Positions 26,515 through 36,014 of a stretch of 64,000 nt of DNA are shown piece after piece. Within the stretch, counting starts at the first letter, position 1; each line of letters begins with the position of its first letter. The translations under genes were made by a program, and so were the position numbers. The notes beneath the pieces are model-generated. The model was not told the DNA's origin. It saw nothing but the letters and a program-made list of their open reading frames with translations, and did no database searches. This DNA comes from Helicobacter felistomachi. GTDB taxonomy: Bacteria; Campylobacterota; Campylobacteria; Campylobacterales; Helicobacteraceae. Location: NCBI RefSeq assembly GCF_030296895.1, contig NZ_AP028022.1, positions 1,054,001-1,118,000 on the forward strand, read 5' to 3'.

Positions 26515-26970
26515 ATGCGTTTAGAAAAAGGGAGCCCAGCTCCCGCCTTCACTTTAAGCAATGCCACAGGGCAGAGTGTTAGCCTTAAAGACTTTTTAGG
26601 CAAGGTTGTGGTGCTTTACTTTTACCCCAAGGACAACACCCCGGGGTGCACCCTTGAGGCGCAAGATTTCACCAAGTTAAAAGCAGAGTTTGGGGCGAAG
26701 GGAGCGGTGATTTTAGGCGTGAGCGCGGACGATGCCAAAAGCCATTGCCATTTTATAGAGAGTGAAAGTTTGGGCATTGAATTACTCAGCGACCCTAACC
26801 ACGAAGTGGCAAAAGCTTACGGGGCTTATGGCGAGAAAAATTTGTATGGTAAGGTGAGCGTGGGGCTGATTCGCTCCACTTTTGTCATTAACCAAGAGGG
26901 CAAAATCGCCCATGCCCTTTACAATGTCCGCGCCAAAGATCATGCTAAGAAAGTGCTAGGATTATTGTAA
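26515..26970 (+). CDS. bcp: Thiol peroxidase of the Bcp family
   Basis: This atypical two-cysteine peroxiredoxin reduces peroxides. The 151 residues contain YFYPKDNTPGCTLEAQDF with the peroxidatic Cys, and STFVINQEGKIAHALYNVRA near the C-terminus. It follows lutC by nine bases behind AAGGAGC and is followed immediately by the glycosyltransferase with a one-base overlap. A bcp gene next to lutABC is also the H. pylori arrangement. Confidence 0.95.
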   Translation: MRLEKGSPAPAFTLSNATGQSVSLKDFLGKVVVLYFYPKDNTPGCTLEAQDFTKLKAEFGAKGAVILGVSADDAKSHCHFIESESLGIELLSDPNHEVAKAYGAYGEKNLYGKVSVGLIRSTFVINQEGKIAHALYNVRAKDHAKKVLGLL

Positions 26971-28253
26971 TGGTGATTCTTTATGCCACTGAGCAATACC
27001 ACCCCTTGCAAACCGGCACCGCCACCGCCGACTATGGTTTGAGTCAAGCACTCGCACAGGCGGGACATAGGGTGTATGTCGCCACAAGCGATGTTTTTAA
27101 CCATGCGGGCATTGCTATGGGCATCCAAAGAGAGGGGAAACTTTGCGAGGTGCAAGGACGCAGGGCATTAGAAATTGCACCTAATTTATGGGTTTTAGAG
27201 TTTCATATCTTTCACGATGGCCAAGATTGGCAAGGGGAGCTAGAGGCTTACCTCGATTTTGCCAAGAATTTTGCTTGCGATTTGCTTGTCAATTCTTCCT
27301 TTTTTACTTGGAATTGCGATGTGCTGTTGCCCCACTTAGCCACCTGCAAGGCAGAGAAGAAGTTTTTAAGAAACCACACAGAAATGCCAAACATTGCCAA
27401 AAAACCCGCCAAAAAACCCCCACAATCTAAACTGACCCAACTTCTTAAAACAATCTACCACAAGTCAAGGGGCATCAAACACCCCCTAGACCCCCTAGAG
27501 ACCCTTAAAATGCAATTAAGGCAATACGATAAAATCCTTTTCTTGCATAAAAACAGCAGCTTTTACCAATACTTAAGCCAAGAAGTGGACTTAAATTTAG
27601 ACATTTTGCCCAATGGTGTCTTTGCTAAGGACATTTGTCCGCCCAAATTCCTACCCCCCCCCCCCCCCCCCACAGAAAGCCGCCTAGACCCACATCAACT
27701 AAGCCCCCACGCACTTTTAGAGCAACTTTGCCAAAACCCTTTCATCTTAAATGTGTCTAATTACTATGCTGAAAAAGGGCAAGAGATGGTGCTTAAGGCG
27801 TATTACGCCAGCCACGCGCAAATGCCCTTAGTTTTTGTAGGTTCTCTCAACAGCGGGCACACCCTCGATCGCTTAAAAGCCCTTAAGACCCATGAGGACG
27901 GGGTGCATGGCTTTAAAGAAGTGTTCTTTTTTTATGGCATTGGGCGGGATGAGGTGTTGAAACTTGCCAAACACGCCACCTTATTTTTGCACGCCAGCAC
28001 GGCAAGTTACGAATCCTTTCCTATGGTACTTTTAGAAAGCATGCAATTTGCCACCCCCTTTATTTGCACCCCCGTAGGCAACGCCCTAGAGCTTGCGCCT
28101 GAGCTGGTGGTGCAAGATAGTGTGCAAATGACGACCAAAATCAACGCCCTATTAAACGATTCCAAACATTACCACCACACCTCCACCACCTTGCACCAAC
28201 AAATCCAAAACTTGACCTATGAGGAAATTATCAAGAAACTCTTGGCGTTTTAA
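26970..28253 (+). CDS. GT4-type glycosyltransferase with in-frame C18 tract
   Basis: The 427-residue product has a GT-B architecture. The N-terminal acceptor domain (YATEQYHPLQTGTATADYG) is a typical start, and the donor domain has LNVSNYYAEKGQEMVLK, SYESFPMVLLESMQ and CTPVGNALE. Between them lies a run of 18 Cs (27654-27671) encoding six Pro in the inter-domain linker. With 18 the frame is open; loss or gain of one would truncate the protein before the donor domain. It follows bcp with a one-base overlap and its stop overlaps the rimO stop on the other strand. Donor and acceptor are unknown. Confidence 0.88.
   Translation: MVILYATEQYHPLQTGTATADYGLSQALAQAGHRVYVATSDVFNHAGIAMGIQREGKLCEVQGRRALEIAPNLWVLEFHIFHDGQDWQGELEAYLDFAKNFACDLLVNSSFFTWNCDVLLPHLATCKAEKKFLRNHTEMPNIAKKPAKKPPQSKLTQLLKTIYHKSRGIKHPLDPLETLKMQLRQYDKILFLHKNSSFYQYLSQEVDLNLDILPNGVFAKDICPPKFLPPPPPPTESRLDPHQLSPHALLEQLCQNPFILNVSNYYAEKGQEMVLKAYYASHAQMPLVFVGSLNSGHTLDRLKALKTHEDGVHGFKEVFFFYGIGRDEVLKLAKHATLFLHASTASYESFPMVLLESMQFATPFICTPVGNALELAPELVVQDSVQMTTKINALLNDSKHYHHTSTTLHQQIQNLTYEEIIKKLLAF
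27654..27671 (+). repeat. C18 homopolymer in a glycosyltransferase
   Basis: Eighteen consecutive Cs lie in the coding strand, in frame as sequenced. This length is in the range where slipped-strand mispairing switches genes in Helicobacter and Campylobacter. Confidence 0.93.
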
Positions 28254-29545
28254 GCCACAATCCTACCTAGAAGTACCCCCTCTTCATAGGTGTGGCAAAG
28301 GGCGGTGTAGTGTCCCGGGGGGGTGTGCTCTAGCATACTTTCATTGATGAGAATCTCCCCATCAATTTCCAAGCCCCAGCGCCGATCACGCGCACGCAAA
28401 AAGAGATGATCCTCGCTAGCCCCCTCCACAATCACCTCTAAGGTCTGCCCGACTAAGTTTTGCATGGAAGTTTGCACCTGCTCTTGCACTAAAGCGTTGA
28501 TGCGATCGAGCCGTTCATTGACAAGTTTGCTCGCAATTTGGGGCATGCCATAAGCCTTTGTGCCCTCTTCAGCACTGAAGGCAAAGAGATTTAAGCGATC
28601 GAATCTAAACTCTTGTAAAAACGCCTCCAGCTCGTTGATGTCGCTCTCTTGCTCGTGGGGGTGGCCTAAGAGCAAAGTAGAGCGTAGAAAGCTGCCCGGC
28701 ACGGCACGCATGGCTTTTAAGAGCTCTAAATGCTTGGATTTTGTGGAGTTGCGGCGCATGGTTTTGAGCATGGAGTCTGTGATGTGCTGGATGGGCATGT
28801 CAAAGTAATTGGCAAAAATGGGCGAGCTGGCGATCGCCTCGATGAGCTGGTGTGTGGTGCTGGTGGGGTAGAGATAAAAAATCCTGGCACTTTTGATCGC
28901 CCCTTGTTTGTCGATCGCTTTAATGAGTTGCACCAGCCCCTCTTTATTGCCTTGATCTTGCAAGTAAGAGCTGGAGTCTTGGGCGATGAAACTGATGTCT
29001 GTGTAGCTCCTCTTGGCTAGGTCCTGCACTTCCTTTAAAATATCCTCTATACGCTTGCTTTGCAAGCGTCCTTTAAAGCTAGGGATCGCACAGAAACTGC
29101 AATGTTGGTTACAGCCCTCGGACAATTTGACATAGGCATGCACAGATGAGCCGATGATGGTGCGGGCATGTTGGCTGGCTAAAAAGACTTGTTTAGAAAA
29201 TTGGCTTTGCTTTTTAGCTAAGAGCGTGTCTATTTGGTCGTAATCGCCCACGCCCGTGAAAATGTCGATTTCGGGCAATTCTTTGGCTAGCTCCTCTTTA
29301 TAGCGCTGGCTTAAGCACCCACTTGCCACGACCACAGCCCCCTTTTTACGCCCCTCAATGGCTTCTAGCAAGACTCGAATGCTCTCTTCTTTGGCGGACT
29401 TTATAAATCCGCAAGTGTTGACAATGATGGCATCGGCACTGCTTAGATCGCTGGTGAGCTCGTAGTGGGCGAGTTTGCCTAGCATCACCTCGCTATCGAC
29501 TAAATTTTTGGAGCACCCCAAAGAGATCAAATGTAATTTAGGCAA
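28250..29545 (-). CDS. rimO: Ribosomal protein S12 methylthiotransferase RimO
   Basis: This radical-SAM enzyme thiomethylates the conserved Asp of S12. The 431 residues contain the N-terminal cluster cysteines (SLGCSKNLVDSE, NTCGF, SGCLSQRY), the radical-SAM motif CNQHCSFC and a C-terminal TRAM domain. The start is TTG 29545 with GGGAG six bases upstream, giving the family N-terminus (M)PKLHLISLGCSKN. An upstream ATG would add antisense-like sequence. It overlaps the gpt stop by eight bases. Confidence 0.94.
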   Translation of the reverse strand: MPKLHLISLGCSKNLVDSEVMLGKLAHYELTSDLSSADAIIVNTCGFIKSAKEESIRVLLEAIEGRKKGAVVVASGCLSQRYKEELAKELPEIDIFTGVGDYDQIDTLLAKKQSQFSKQVFLASQHARTIIGSSVHAYVKLSEGCNQHCSFCAIPSFKGRLQSKRIEDILKEVQDLAKRSYTDISFIAQDSSSYLQDQGNKEGLVQLIKAIDKQGAIKSARIFYLYPTSTTHQLIEAIASSPIFANYFDMPIQHITDSMLKTMRRNSTKSKHLELLKAMRAVPGSFLRSTLLLGHPHEQESDINELEAFLQEFRFDRLNLFAFSAEEGTKAYGMPQIASKLVNERLDRINALVQEQVQTSMQNLVGQTLEVIVEGASEDHLFLRARDRRWGLEIDGEILINESMLEHTPPGHYTALCHTYEEGVLLGRIVA

Positions 29546-30002
29546 TGTGATCTCCCTGTGTATCCACCTCCCAAAAGAAGTCGATCCACGAAGTCGCCTC
29601 TTTGAGGGTGTAATCCGCCTGAAAATGGGCGCTCTTGTGGGCGAACAGCACCGCACTTTTAAAACGCTTTTGGGGGTATTGCTCTTTTAACACCTGCATC
29701 ACGCCTAAAAAGCTTCTACCACTATCCACAATCTCATCGACCACTAAAATTTCTTGATGGGTCGGTTTGAGTTTGGGGACATTGTCTATAATAAGCTCGC
29801 CTTGTTTGCGATCTGTGCTATAAGAGCTGGCGTTGATCGCATAGACCTCTTTAGTGTCCCAGTAAAGCCCCAAAAAGTGGGCTAAAGTCATCCCGCCCCT
29901 TAAAATTGACACGATCGCTTGGGGCTTAAAGTCCGCTTCAACCATTTTGGCTAAGCCCACGACATCTTGTCTAAACTCGTTGTAGCCGTAGTAAAGCCGC
30001 AT
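29538..30002 (-). CDS. gpt: Purine phosphoribosyltransferase (Gpt-like)
   Basis: This salvage enzyme transfers phosphoribose from PRPP to a purine base, probably xanthine or guanine. The 154 residues have the PRPP-binding signature VVDEIVDSGRS and SILRGGMTLAHFLG. It overlaps rimO downstream and shares its first base with the stop of the upstream aminotransferase, making a three-gene unit also found in H. pylori. Confidence 0.88.
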   Translation of the reverse strand: MRLYYGYNEFRQDVVGLAKMVEADFKPQAIVSILRGGMTLAHFLGLYWDTKEVYAINASSYSTDRKQGELIIDNVPKLKPTHQEILVVDEIVDSGRSFLGVMQVLKEQYPQKRFKSAVLFAHKSAHFQADYTLKEATSWIDFFWEVDTQGDHIA

Positions 30003-31141
30003 TAAATCTCCTTGTAGTGGTGTTGCATGAACGCCTTGATCGCCACGCCCTCAAATTGAGCTTTTAGCCCTAAATCCACCAAGCTTTGCTCTAGGGCACT
30101 CAGCACCCATGCACTTTGATAAACCTCAATGATCCCCATGTGGTTGATGCGCAGCAAATGGTCTTTTAAGTCGTCCTGCCCGCCTGCCACAAGCACGCCA
30201 TATTTCGTATTTAGGTGCTTTCTAATGTCTTTAGCCCGCTCGTGGTAGATCACAGACATACACAGAGCCGGGGCTTTGGGGTAGATTTTAAGCCCCAATG
30301 CCTCAAGGGCTATATTCGTGCTTGCGGCTCTTTTTTTAGTGGCACGATAAAGTGCGTCAAATCCGCCCAAGTCTTGCAGTAGCGTAAAGTAAGTTTGCAA
30401 ACCCAAAATATGCGAGATACCCGCTGTAAAAGCCGTGGTGTTCTTTTGTTGGTTTTTTAATTCTAGCTTTAAATTAAAGTAATAGCCCTTGTCCTCTAAC
30501 TTTGAGAGGGCAAAATCGCTCAGTCCTAAAAAACTAAGCCCTACGGGCAACATGAATGCCTTTTGGCTGCCCCCGATCAACACATCGACATGCGTGGTGT
30601 CTAAAGGCTCGACTCCCAAAGCGGTGATCGCATCAATGATGGTAACAATCTTAGGATTGTGTTGTTTGGCAGCTTTTGTAATGCCTTCAAAATCTAGTCT
30701 TAGTCCCCCCGAAGAGTCGCACACTTGCAAGGCGATCGCTTGGATACTTGGGTCTGCCTGCAGGGCTTTTAGCACTTGATCGGGGCTAATGGGGGTGTCC
30801 CACGCGCTCTTAAGCTCCACAACACTAAGGCCATGCGCCCTAGCAATTTTGCCAAAGCGTTCGCCAAATTTACCATTATTCAGCACCAATAAAGCGGGTT
30901 GCTCGCTGGATAGGGGTACAAATTGTAAAAGGGCTGCCTCCATTGCTCCCGTGCCGCTGCTGACTAAAGTTAAAACCTCAGCTAGCCCGACCATCTCTTT
31001 AAGTTGTTGCCTTGCAGAGCCAAAGATCGCCTCAAATTCCGGCGTGCGGTGGTGGGGGATGGGCTGGCTTAGAGTATTGCTAATGCTCGGGTGGATGGGT
31101 GTGGGCCCGGGGGTGAATAACAAGGTCTGCGCGGGTTTCAA
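30002..31141 (-). CDS. Class V PLP aminotransferase (serine-pyruvate / alanine-glyoxylate type)
   Basis: The 379-residue enzyme has the class V fold-type I pattern: LLFTPGPTPIHPSI at the N-terminus, SSGTGAMEAALL, and the PLP-binding Lys in IGGSQKAFMLPVGLSF. Members act as serine-pyruvate or alanine-glyoxylate aminotransferases; the precise substrate cannot be read from the sequence. It heads the operon with gpt and rimO. Confidence 0.88.
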   Translation of the reverse strand: MKPAQTLLFTPGPTPIHPSISNTLSQPIPHHRTPEFEAIFGSARQQLKEMVGLAEVLTLVSSGTGAMEAALLQFVPLSSEQPALLVLNNGKFGERFGKIARAHGLSVVELKSAWDTPISPDQVLKALQADPSIQAIALQVCDSSGGLRLDFEGITKAAKQHNPKIVTIIDAITALGVEPLDTTHVDVLIGGSQKAFMLPVGLSFLGLSDFALSKLEDKGYYFNLKLELKNQQKNTTAFTAGISHILGLQTYFTLLQDLGGFDALYRATKKRAASTNIALEALGLKIYPKAPALCMSVIYHERAKDIRKHLNTKYGVLVAGGQDDLKDHLLRINHMGIIEVYQSAWVLSALEQSLVDLGLKAQFEGVAIKAFMQHHYKEI

Positions 31142-31173
31142 GCGTCCTCTTTAGCGATCAAGTGTAAAACACC

Positions 31174-31209
31174 AGTATAACATAAAACCCATGGGTTTTT
31201 GTGTATAAT
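31174..31209. promoter_or_regulatory. Divergent -10 boxes
   Basis: On the plus strand a perfect TATAAT (31204-31209) precedes the small exported protein gene at 31226 with AAAGGA between. On the minus strand TATACT (31179-31174) faces the aminotransferase operon. The two promoters are back to back in an 84-bp gap. Confidence 0.55.
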
Positions 31210-31225
31210 GCTCTAAAGGATTTGT

Positions 31226-31675
31226 ATGCGTTTGTGCTTGTCTTTGGCGCTTTGTACCCTTTTTACCTCCCCTCTTTTGGCGGAGTTTTCCTTGCAAACG
31301 GTCGATGACGCTGTGCGTGAAATGGCGATTTACCAAGTGAGTGTGCGCGAAGACATTGCGCTCTTTAACGACCAACTCAACCACACCATCACCCACGCTC
31401 AAAGCCACAAAGATCACACTACAGAAACCGATCAAGAACGCGATTTACTCAAAGAAAGCACCATCCTTTACCAAGTCTTACAAGACTACTACAGCAAAGA
31501 CTCGGCTTTGTTTGACTACTTAGAAGGCTTGTTTGAAGGCTACAACGCCATTTTAAAAGAAGCCCTGCAAGTCCCCCATCTAGCCCCTCTAATCCCTCTC
31601 CTACACGAAATCGTGGACCAAATCCAAACCATGGCACAACTAGAGCGCAAAATCACCACCTTAATCGATGAATGA
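31226..31675 (+). CDS. Exported helical protein of unknown function
   Basis: The 149-residue product starts MRLCLSLALCTLFTSPLLAE, a Sec signal peptide, followed by an almost entirely helical, acidic mature protein (DAVREMAIYQVSVREDIALF, LERKITTLIDE). It has its own promoter and short leader. It is convergent with ffh. I do not recognise the family. Confidence 0.75.
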   Translation: MRLCLSLALCTLFTSPLLAEFSLQTVDDAVREMAIYQVSVREDIALFNDQLNHTITHAQSHKDHTTETDQERDLLKESTILYQVLQDYYSKDSALFDYLEGLFEGYNAILKEALQVPHLAPLIPLLHEIVDQIQTMAQLERKITTLIDE

Positions 31676-31687
31676 TCTCCTAAGTTT

Positions 31688-31731
31688 AGCCCCCTCAAGC
31701 TAGGGTGTCAACTTAAATCATCGAGGGGGCT
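31688..31731. terminator. Possible bidirectional terminator between convergent genes
   Basis: AGCCCCCTC (31688-31696) pairs with GAGGGGGCT (31723-31731) across a 26-base loop. The T-rich GGTTTTGTT follows on the plus strand. The stem includes the last codons of ffh. Confidence 0.45.
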
Positions 31732-33049
31732 GGTTTTGTTGCAACATCTGCAACAAATGCGCCACCCCGCCCTTAGAGCTTAATTTTTTAGCTAGCTGAC
31801 TGGCTTGATCGAATCTCTTTAAAATCCGGTTGATCTCCGCCACTTCTAGCCCAGAGCCTAGCGCGATGCGCTTTTTACGGCTACCATTAAGCAAGGCGGG
31901 ATTGTCCCTCTCTTTGGCGGTCATGGAGGCGACCATCGCCTTGATTTTTTTGATCTCTGCCGAGTTTTCTAAGTCTGTGCCCTTAAGCGCGCCAGCCACC
32001 CCACTAAGTCCGGGGATCATCGACACCAAAGAGCTGATCGAGCCTAGCTTTTTGACTTTTTCTAATTGCTCTAAAAAGTCGGTGAAGCCAAATTGCCCCT
32101 TTTTGAGCTTTTTAGAAATGTTTTTCGCCTCTTTGGGGTCAATCACGCTGCTGGTTTTCTCCACCAAGCTCACAATGTCGCCCGCTCCCATGAGGCGGTT
32201 GGCAATTCTCTCGGGCACGAAAATATCTAAATCGGGGATTTTCTCCCCATGCCCGATGAAGCGCAAGGGGATTTGTAGCTGGTGGGCGATGCCTAACGCC
32301 ACGCCCCCCTTGCTGTCGCTGTCAAACTTGCTTAACACCACGCCGCTAATGCCTATCTCGGTGTGGAAGGTCTGCGCCGAGCGCACCCCGTCCTGCCCGC
32401 TTAGTGCGTCTGCCACATAAAAGGTTTCCAAAGGATTTAAGAGATTTTTTAGGGCTTTAAGCTCGTCCATCAAGGGCTTGTCGATCGCCAAACGCCCTGC
32501 ACTATCCACAAGCACCACATCAAACTGCCCCTCTTTGGCACGCTCTAATGCCCCCTTGGCAATGTCTAGCACACTCCCCGCTTTGTGAAAGACTTCTACC
32601 CCGATTTGTGCCCCCAAGACTTGTAATTGCTCGATGGCGGCTAACCTCTCCAAATCGCACGCCACCAACAACACCTTTTTATTGCGGGTTTTTAAATAGT
32701 TTGCCAGCTTGGCGCAAGTGGTGGTCTTGCCCCCCCCTTGCAAGCCACACATCAACACAATCGTGGGCGGGGTGGGGGCATAGACAAAACCACTAGCCGC
32801 CCCCGGCACGCTTAAAATCTCTAACAAACTCTCTTGCAAAGCGTCTAAGAATTGCTGTTTGCCGATCCCCTTCGCCTTGGTCTTTGCCTCGATGTTTTTG
32901 ACTAATTCTTTGGCGACCTTGTGGTGCACATCATTACGCAATAACGCCTTTTTCAGCTCATCTAGGGCTTTTTCAAGGGCTTTTAAATCGTCTTGAAAAC
33001 GGATTTTGCCTAAAGCGTTTTTAAAAGATTGGGTTAGGGTGTCAAACAT
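31718..33049 (-). CDS. ffh: Signal recognition particle protein Ffh
   Basis: Ffh is the GTPase that binds 4.5S RNA and signal peptides for co-translational membrane targeting. The 443 residues have the NG domain (P-loop CGLQGGGKTTTCAKL, DSAGRLAIDKPLM, SKFDSDSKGG) and an M domain with GSISSLVSMIPGLSG and the RNA-binding GSRKKRIALGSG. The P-loop is encoded by eight consecutive Gs on the coding strand (32730-32737) and has Gly where many bacteria have Ser. The final tail is QNQPPR rather than the usual Met/Gly-rich tail. Confidence 0.95.
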   Translation of the reverse strand: MFDTLTQSFKNALGKIRFQDDLKALEKALDELKKALLRNDVHHKVAKELVKNIEAKTKAKGIGKQQFLDALQESLLEILSVPGAASGFVYAPTPPTIVLMCGLQGGGKTTTCAKLANYLKTRNKKVLLVACDLERLAAIEQLQVLGAQIGVEVFHKAGSVLDIAKGALERAKEGQFDVVLVDSAGRLAIDKPLMDELKALKNLLNPLETFYVADALSGQDGVRSAQTFHTEIGISGVVLSKFDSDSKGGVALGIAHQLQIPLRFIGHGEKIPDLDIFVPERIANRLMGAGDIVSLVEKTSSVIDPKEAKNISKKLKKGQFGFTDFLEQLEKVKKLGSISSLVSMIPGLSGVAGALKGTDLENSAEIKKIKAMVASMTAKERDNPALLNGSRKKRIALGSGLEVAEINRILKRFDQASQLAKKLSSKGGVAHLLQMLQQNQPPR

Positions 33050-33051
33050 GT

Positions 33052-35645
33052 TTATCCTTCTAGCATTAAAAGTTCTTTTTGCACTTGGGCTTGTTTCTCT
33101 AATAAGGTCTTGTTGCGCTCTTGCAAGCTCTCTAGCAAAGCTTTGGGGGCTTTAGCCAAAAATTGCGGATTGTCTAAATTCAACTTCGCTTGCTCTTTTT
33201 TGAGCTTCTCTAATTGCGCCTTTAAACGATGGACAAGTCCGCTCACATCCACCCCCTCTAAGCTGACATGCACCACGCCCAGCTCCCCTCGATCGCTAAT
33301 GGCTTTAGGCGGTTTGCTTTGCGTTGTGGAAATGTTAGGGATTTTGCTAAGTTTAGAGATGCATTGCAAATCCTCCACCTCTAGGGGGGTGGGGCTTTCA
33401 ATGGTGGCGGATTCAAGGGGGCGTTTAGCAAGATTTTAAGCCGCCTTAAAGCCGTGATGCTCTCTTTCATTAGATTAAAGCGCGCTTCTAATGTGGCGTT
33501 TTGCGTGGTGTCTTTGGGGTAGGGGCTTAACATGATAGACGGGCTGTTTTCTAGCGCGCTTTTACCTAGGCTTTGGTGCAAATACTCGCTGATAAAGGGC
33601 ATGAAGGGGTGCAAGAGTTTTAAACCCCCTTGAAACACAGAGGCAAGCTCGCCAAAGACTAGGGGGGCTTCTTGGCTGTTTTTGTAGGCCTTAGAAAACT
33701 CCAGCACCCAGTCGCAAAACTCCCCCCAAAAGAAGCGATAAAGCGTGGTGGCCGCATCGTTGAAGCGGTAAAGCTCTAGGGCATGGCGGACTTCTTTAGT
33801 CGTGGCGTTTAGGCGGGATTTGGCATAAGCCCCTAAGCTCGTGCTAAAGCCTGTGGTTTTTTGCGCTGTCTGTGCGCTTAAGAAAAGGGCGGCGTTGTAG
33901 AGTTTGTGGCTAAAGTGCTTGGCTTGCTCTAGGACTTTGGGGTTTAGGCATAAATCCCGCCCCTGCACGCACAACATCGCCAGCGCAAAACGCACCGAGT
34001 CGCTCCCATAGGTTTTAATAAGCTCTAAGGGATCGATCACATTGCCCTTAGATTTACTCATTTTTTCGCCCTTTTCATCGCGCACCAAAGCGTGTAGGTA
34101 AATGTGCTTAAAGGGCAAAGTGCCTAGCAAACTCTCCCCGCTTAAAAGCATGCGTGCCACCCAAAAAAACAGAATGTCAAAGCCCGTAACCAGCACGCTA
34201 TTAGGATAAAAGTCCTTTAAATCCTCAGCACTAAACTTCACGCCCTCAAAGCCCTCCAAGCCCTCTTGCCCAAAGCCCAGCGTGCTAAACGCCCACAGCC
34301 CCGAGCTAAACCAAGTGTCCAGCACATCGGGGTCTTGCTCTAGGTGTGTGTCGCCACAAGTGGGGCAGTGCGTGGGGGTTTCTAGGGGCACGAATTGGTG
34401 TTTGTGAGCGCACGTGAAAACGGGGATTTGATGTCCCCACCAAAGTTGCCGACTGATGCACCACGGGCGCAACTCTTGCATCCATGCATTGTAGTTATTG
34501 CGCCAATGGGGGGGGTAAAATTGTGCTAAACCTTGCGCCATTTTTTCTATGGAGCCTTGTGCCACCTCTTGCTTGACAAACCATTGCTTGGAGATGTAGG
34601 GCTCAATGGGACTCGCACAGCGGTAGCACACGCCCACTTGGTGGGGGTGCTCTTGCACTTCTTGAATGTAGCCCCCCTCTTTTAAAGCCTCTACAATTTT
34701 AGGGCGTGCCTCTAGGCGGTCTAACCCCGCAAAGTCTCCCGCATGGGCGTTTAAAACCCCCTTTGCGTTAAAAACCACTAAAGGCGTGAGCTTGTGCCTT
34801 TGCCCCACGCCATAGTCATTAGGGTCATGCGCGGGGGTAACCTTCACGCACCCACTCCCAAAGCCAGGATCCACATAGTCATCGGCGATGATGGGGATAG
34901 GGCGGTGCGTTAAGGGCAATAAGGCGTTTTGCCCGATTAAATGCTGGTAGCGTGCGTCTTCAGGGTGCACCATTAACGCCACATCGCCAAAGAAGGTTTC
35001 GGGGCGGGTGGTCGCCACCACCACCTCCCCGCCTTTTTCTAAGGGGTAGCGTAAATAATACAGCTTGCCTAGCTCTTCCTTGTACTCCACTTCAATGTCG
35101 GCCAGTGCCCCGTCCTTGCAACACCAGTTGATCATGTAGGTGTCTTGCACAATAAGCCCTTGATCAAACCACGCTTTAAAGGCGATTTTTACCGCCTTTT
35201 CTAAACCAGCATCCATGCTAAAACGCAAGCGACTCCACGCACAAGACACCCCCAGCTCTTGCATTTGCTCTAAAATCTGCCCCCCACAAGCCTCCTTCCA
35301 CTCCCACACTTTTTTAACAAATGCCTCTCGCCCTATCTGCTCCTTTTTCACCCCTTGTGCGAGAAGTTGCTTTTCCACGACATTTTGTGTGGCGATCCCG
35401 GCGTGATCTAGCCCGGGCTGATAAAGCACACGGTAGCCATCCATGCGCTTAAAACGTACCAAAATATCTTGCAAGCTCAAAGTGAGTGCATGCCCCATGT
35501 GCAAGCGCCCCGTAACATTGGGCGGGGGCATCATGATAGAAAAAGGGGGTTTAGCTCTGTCCTCACTCACCTCAAAATGTCCCCGACTCTGCCAAATCTT
35601 GTAATAATGCTTTTCTAAAGCGTGCTCAAAGGGGGGGAAGTCCAT
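33052..35645 (-). CDS. valS: Valyl-tRNA synthetase, interrupted by a one-base frameshift
   Basis: The main frame (35645-33381) encodes the synthetase core: PPPNVTGRLHMGHAL with the HIGH motif, KMSKSKGNV, the editing domain and the anticodon-binding domain. It runs out of frame at the G5 run 33417-33421. With one more base the frame continues PLESATIESPTPLEVEDLQC into the next frame (33378-33052), the C-terminal coiled-coil arm (VHRLKAQLEKLKKEQAKLN). The joined product would be about 864 residues, the normal size. Because ValS is essential, a sequencing error is the simplest explanation. The gene lies immediately upstream of ffh. Confidence 0.9.
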
Positions 35646-36014
35646 GAAAATCCTTGGGAGTTTTTGGCTTTATTTTAGCTTGAAGTGGCTTAAAAAGGGC
35701 AAGAGAGCGGGGGCGTAGTCAGCGCAAAAGGGCGGCCCTATATTTTCACAATGTGGCTTTGTATGGTGTGGCGTTAAAGCAGAGTTTACACCACATAAGG
35801 GGTTTTGTGGGGGGTGTGTTTAGAAACCGCCTATTGCCCCTTATGCTCTAAATTGCCTCTAGCTTGGCATGGATAAATTTAAGGCTTTACACAAGGACTT
35901 CTTAAAAGTGGTGCTGACACATAGAAAAGAAAAGATCATAGACAAAGCCTACGCTAGGGCTTTAACCCTGCTCTAGACATTGCTCTAGGCTTTGACACTT
36001 TCTAGCTCCATTTT
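35646..36014. other. Gene-poor stretch upstream of valS
   Basis: I see no long coding frame, RNA gene or strong hairpin. The stretch must hold the valS promoter at its left edge. A short frame at 35869-35976 encodes 35 residues (MDKFKALHKDFLKVVLTHRK onward to ALTLL), which is protein-like and may be the N-terminal remnant of a lost gene. Confidence 0.4.

Noticed and set aside
32730-32737. C8 run in ffh as a phase-variation site
   Set aside because: It encodes the conserved P-loop of an essential protein, so switching would be lethal; the run is explained by Gly codons.
34508-34515. G8 run in valS as a phase-variation site
   Set aside because: It encodes Pro-Pro in an essential enzyme; the G-rich coding style of this genome explains it.
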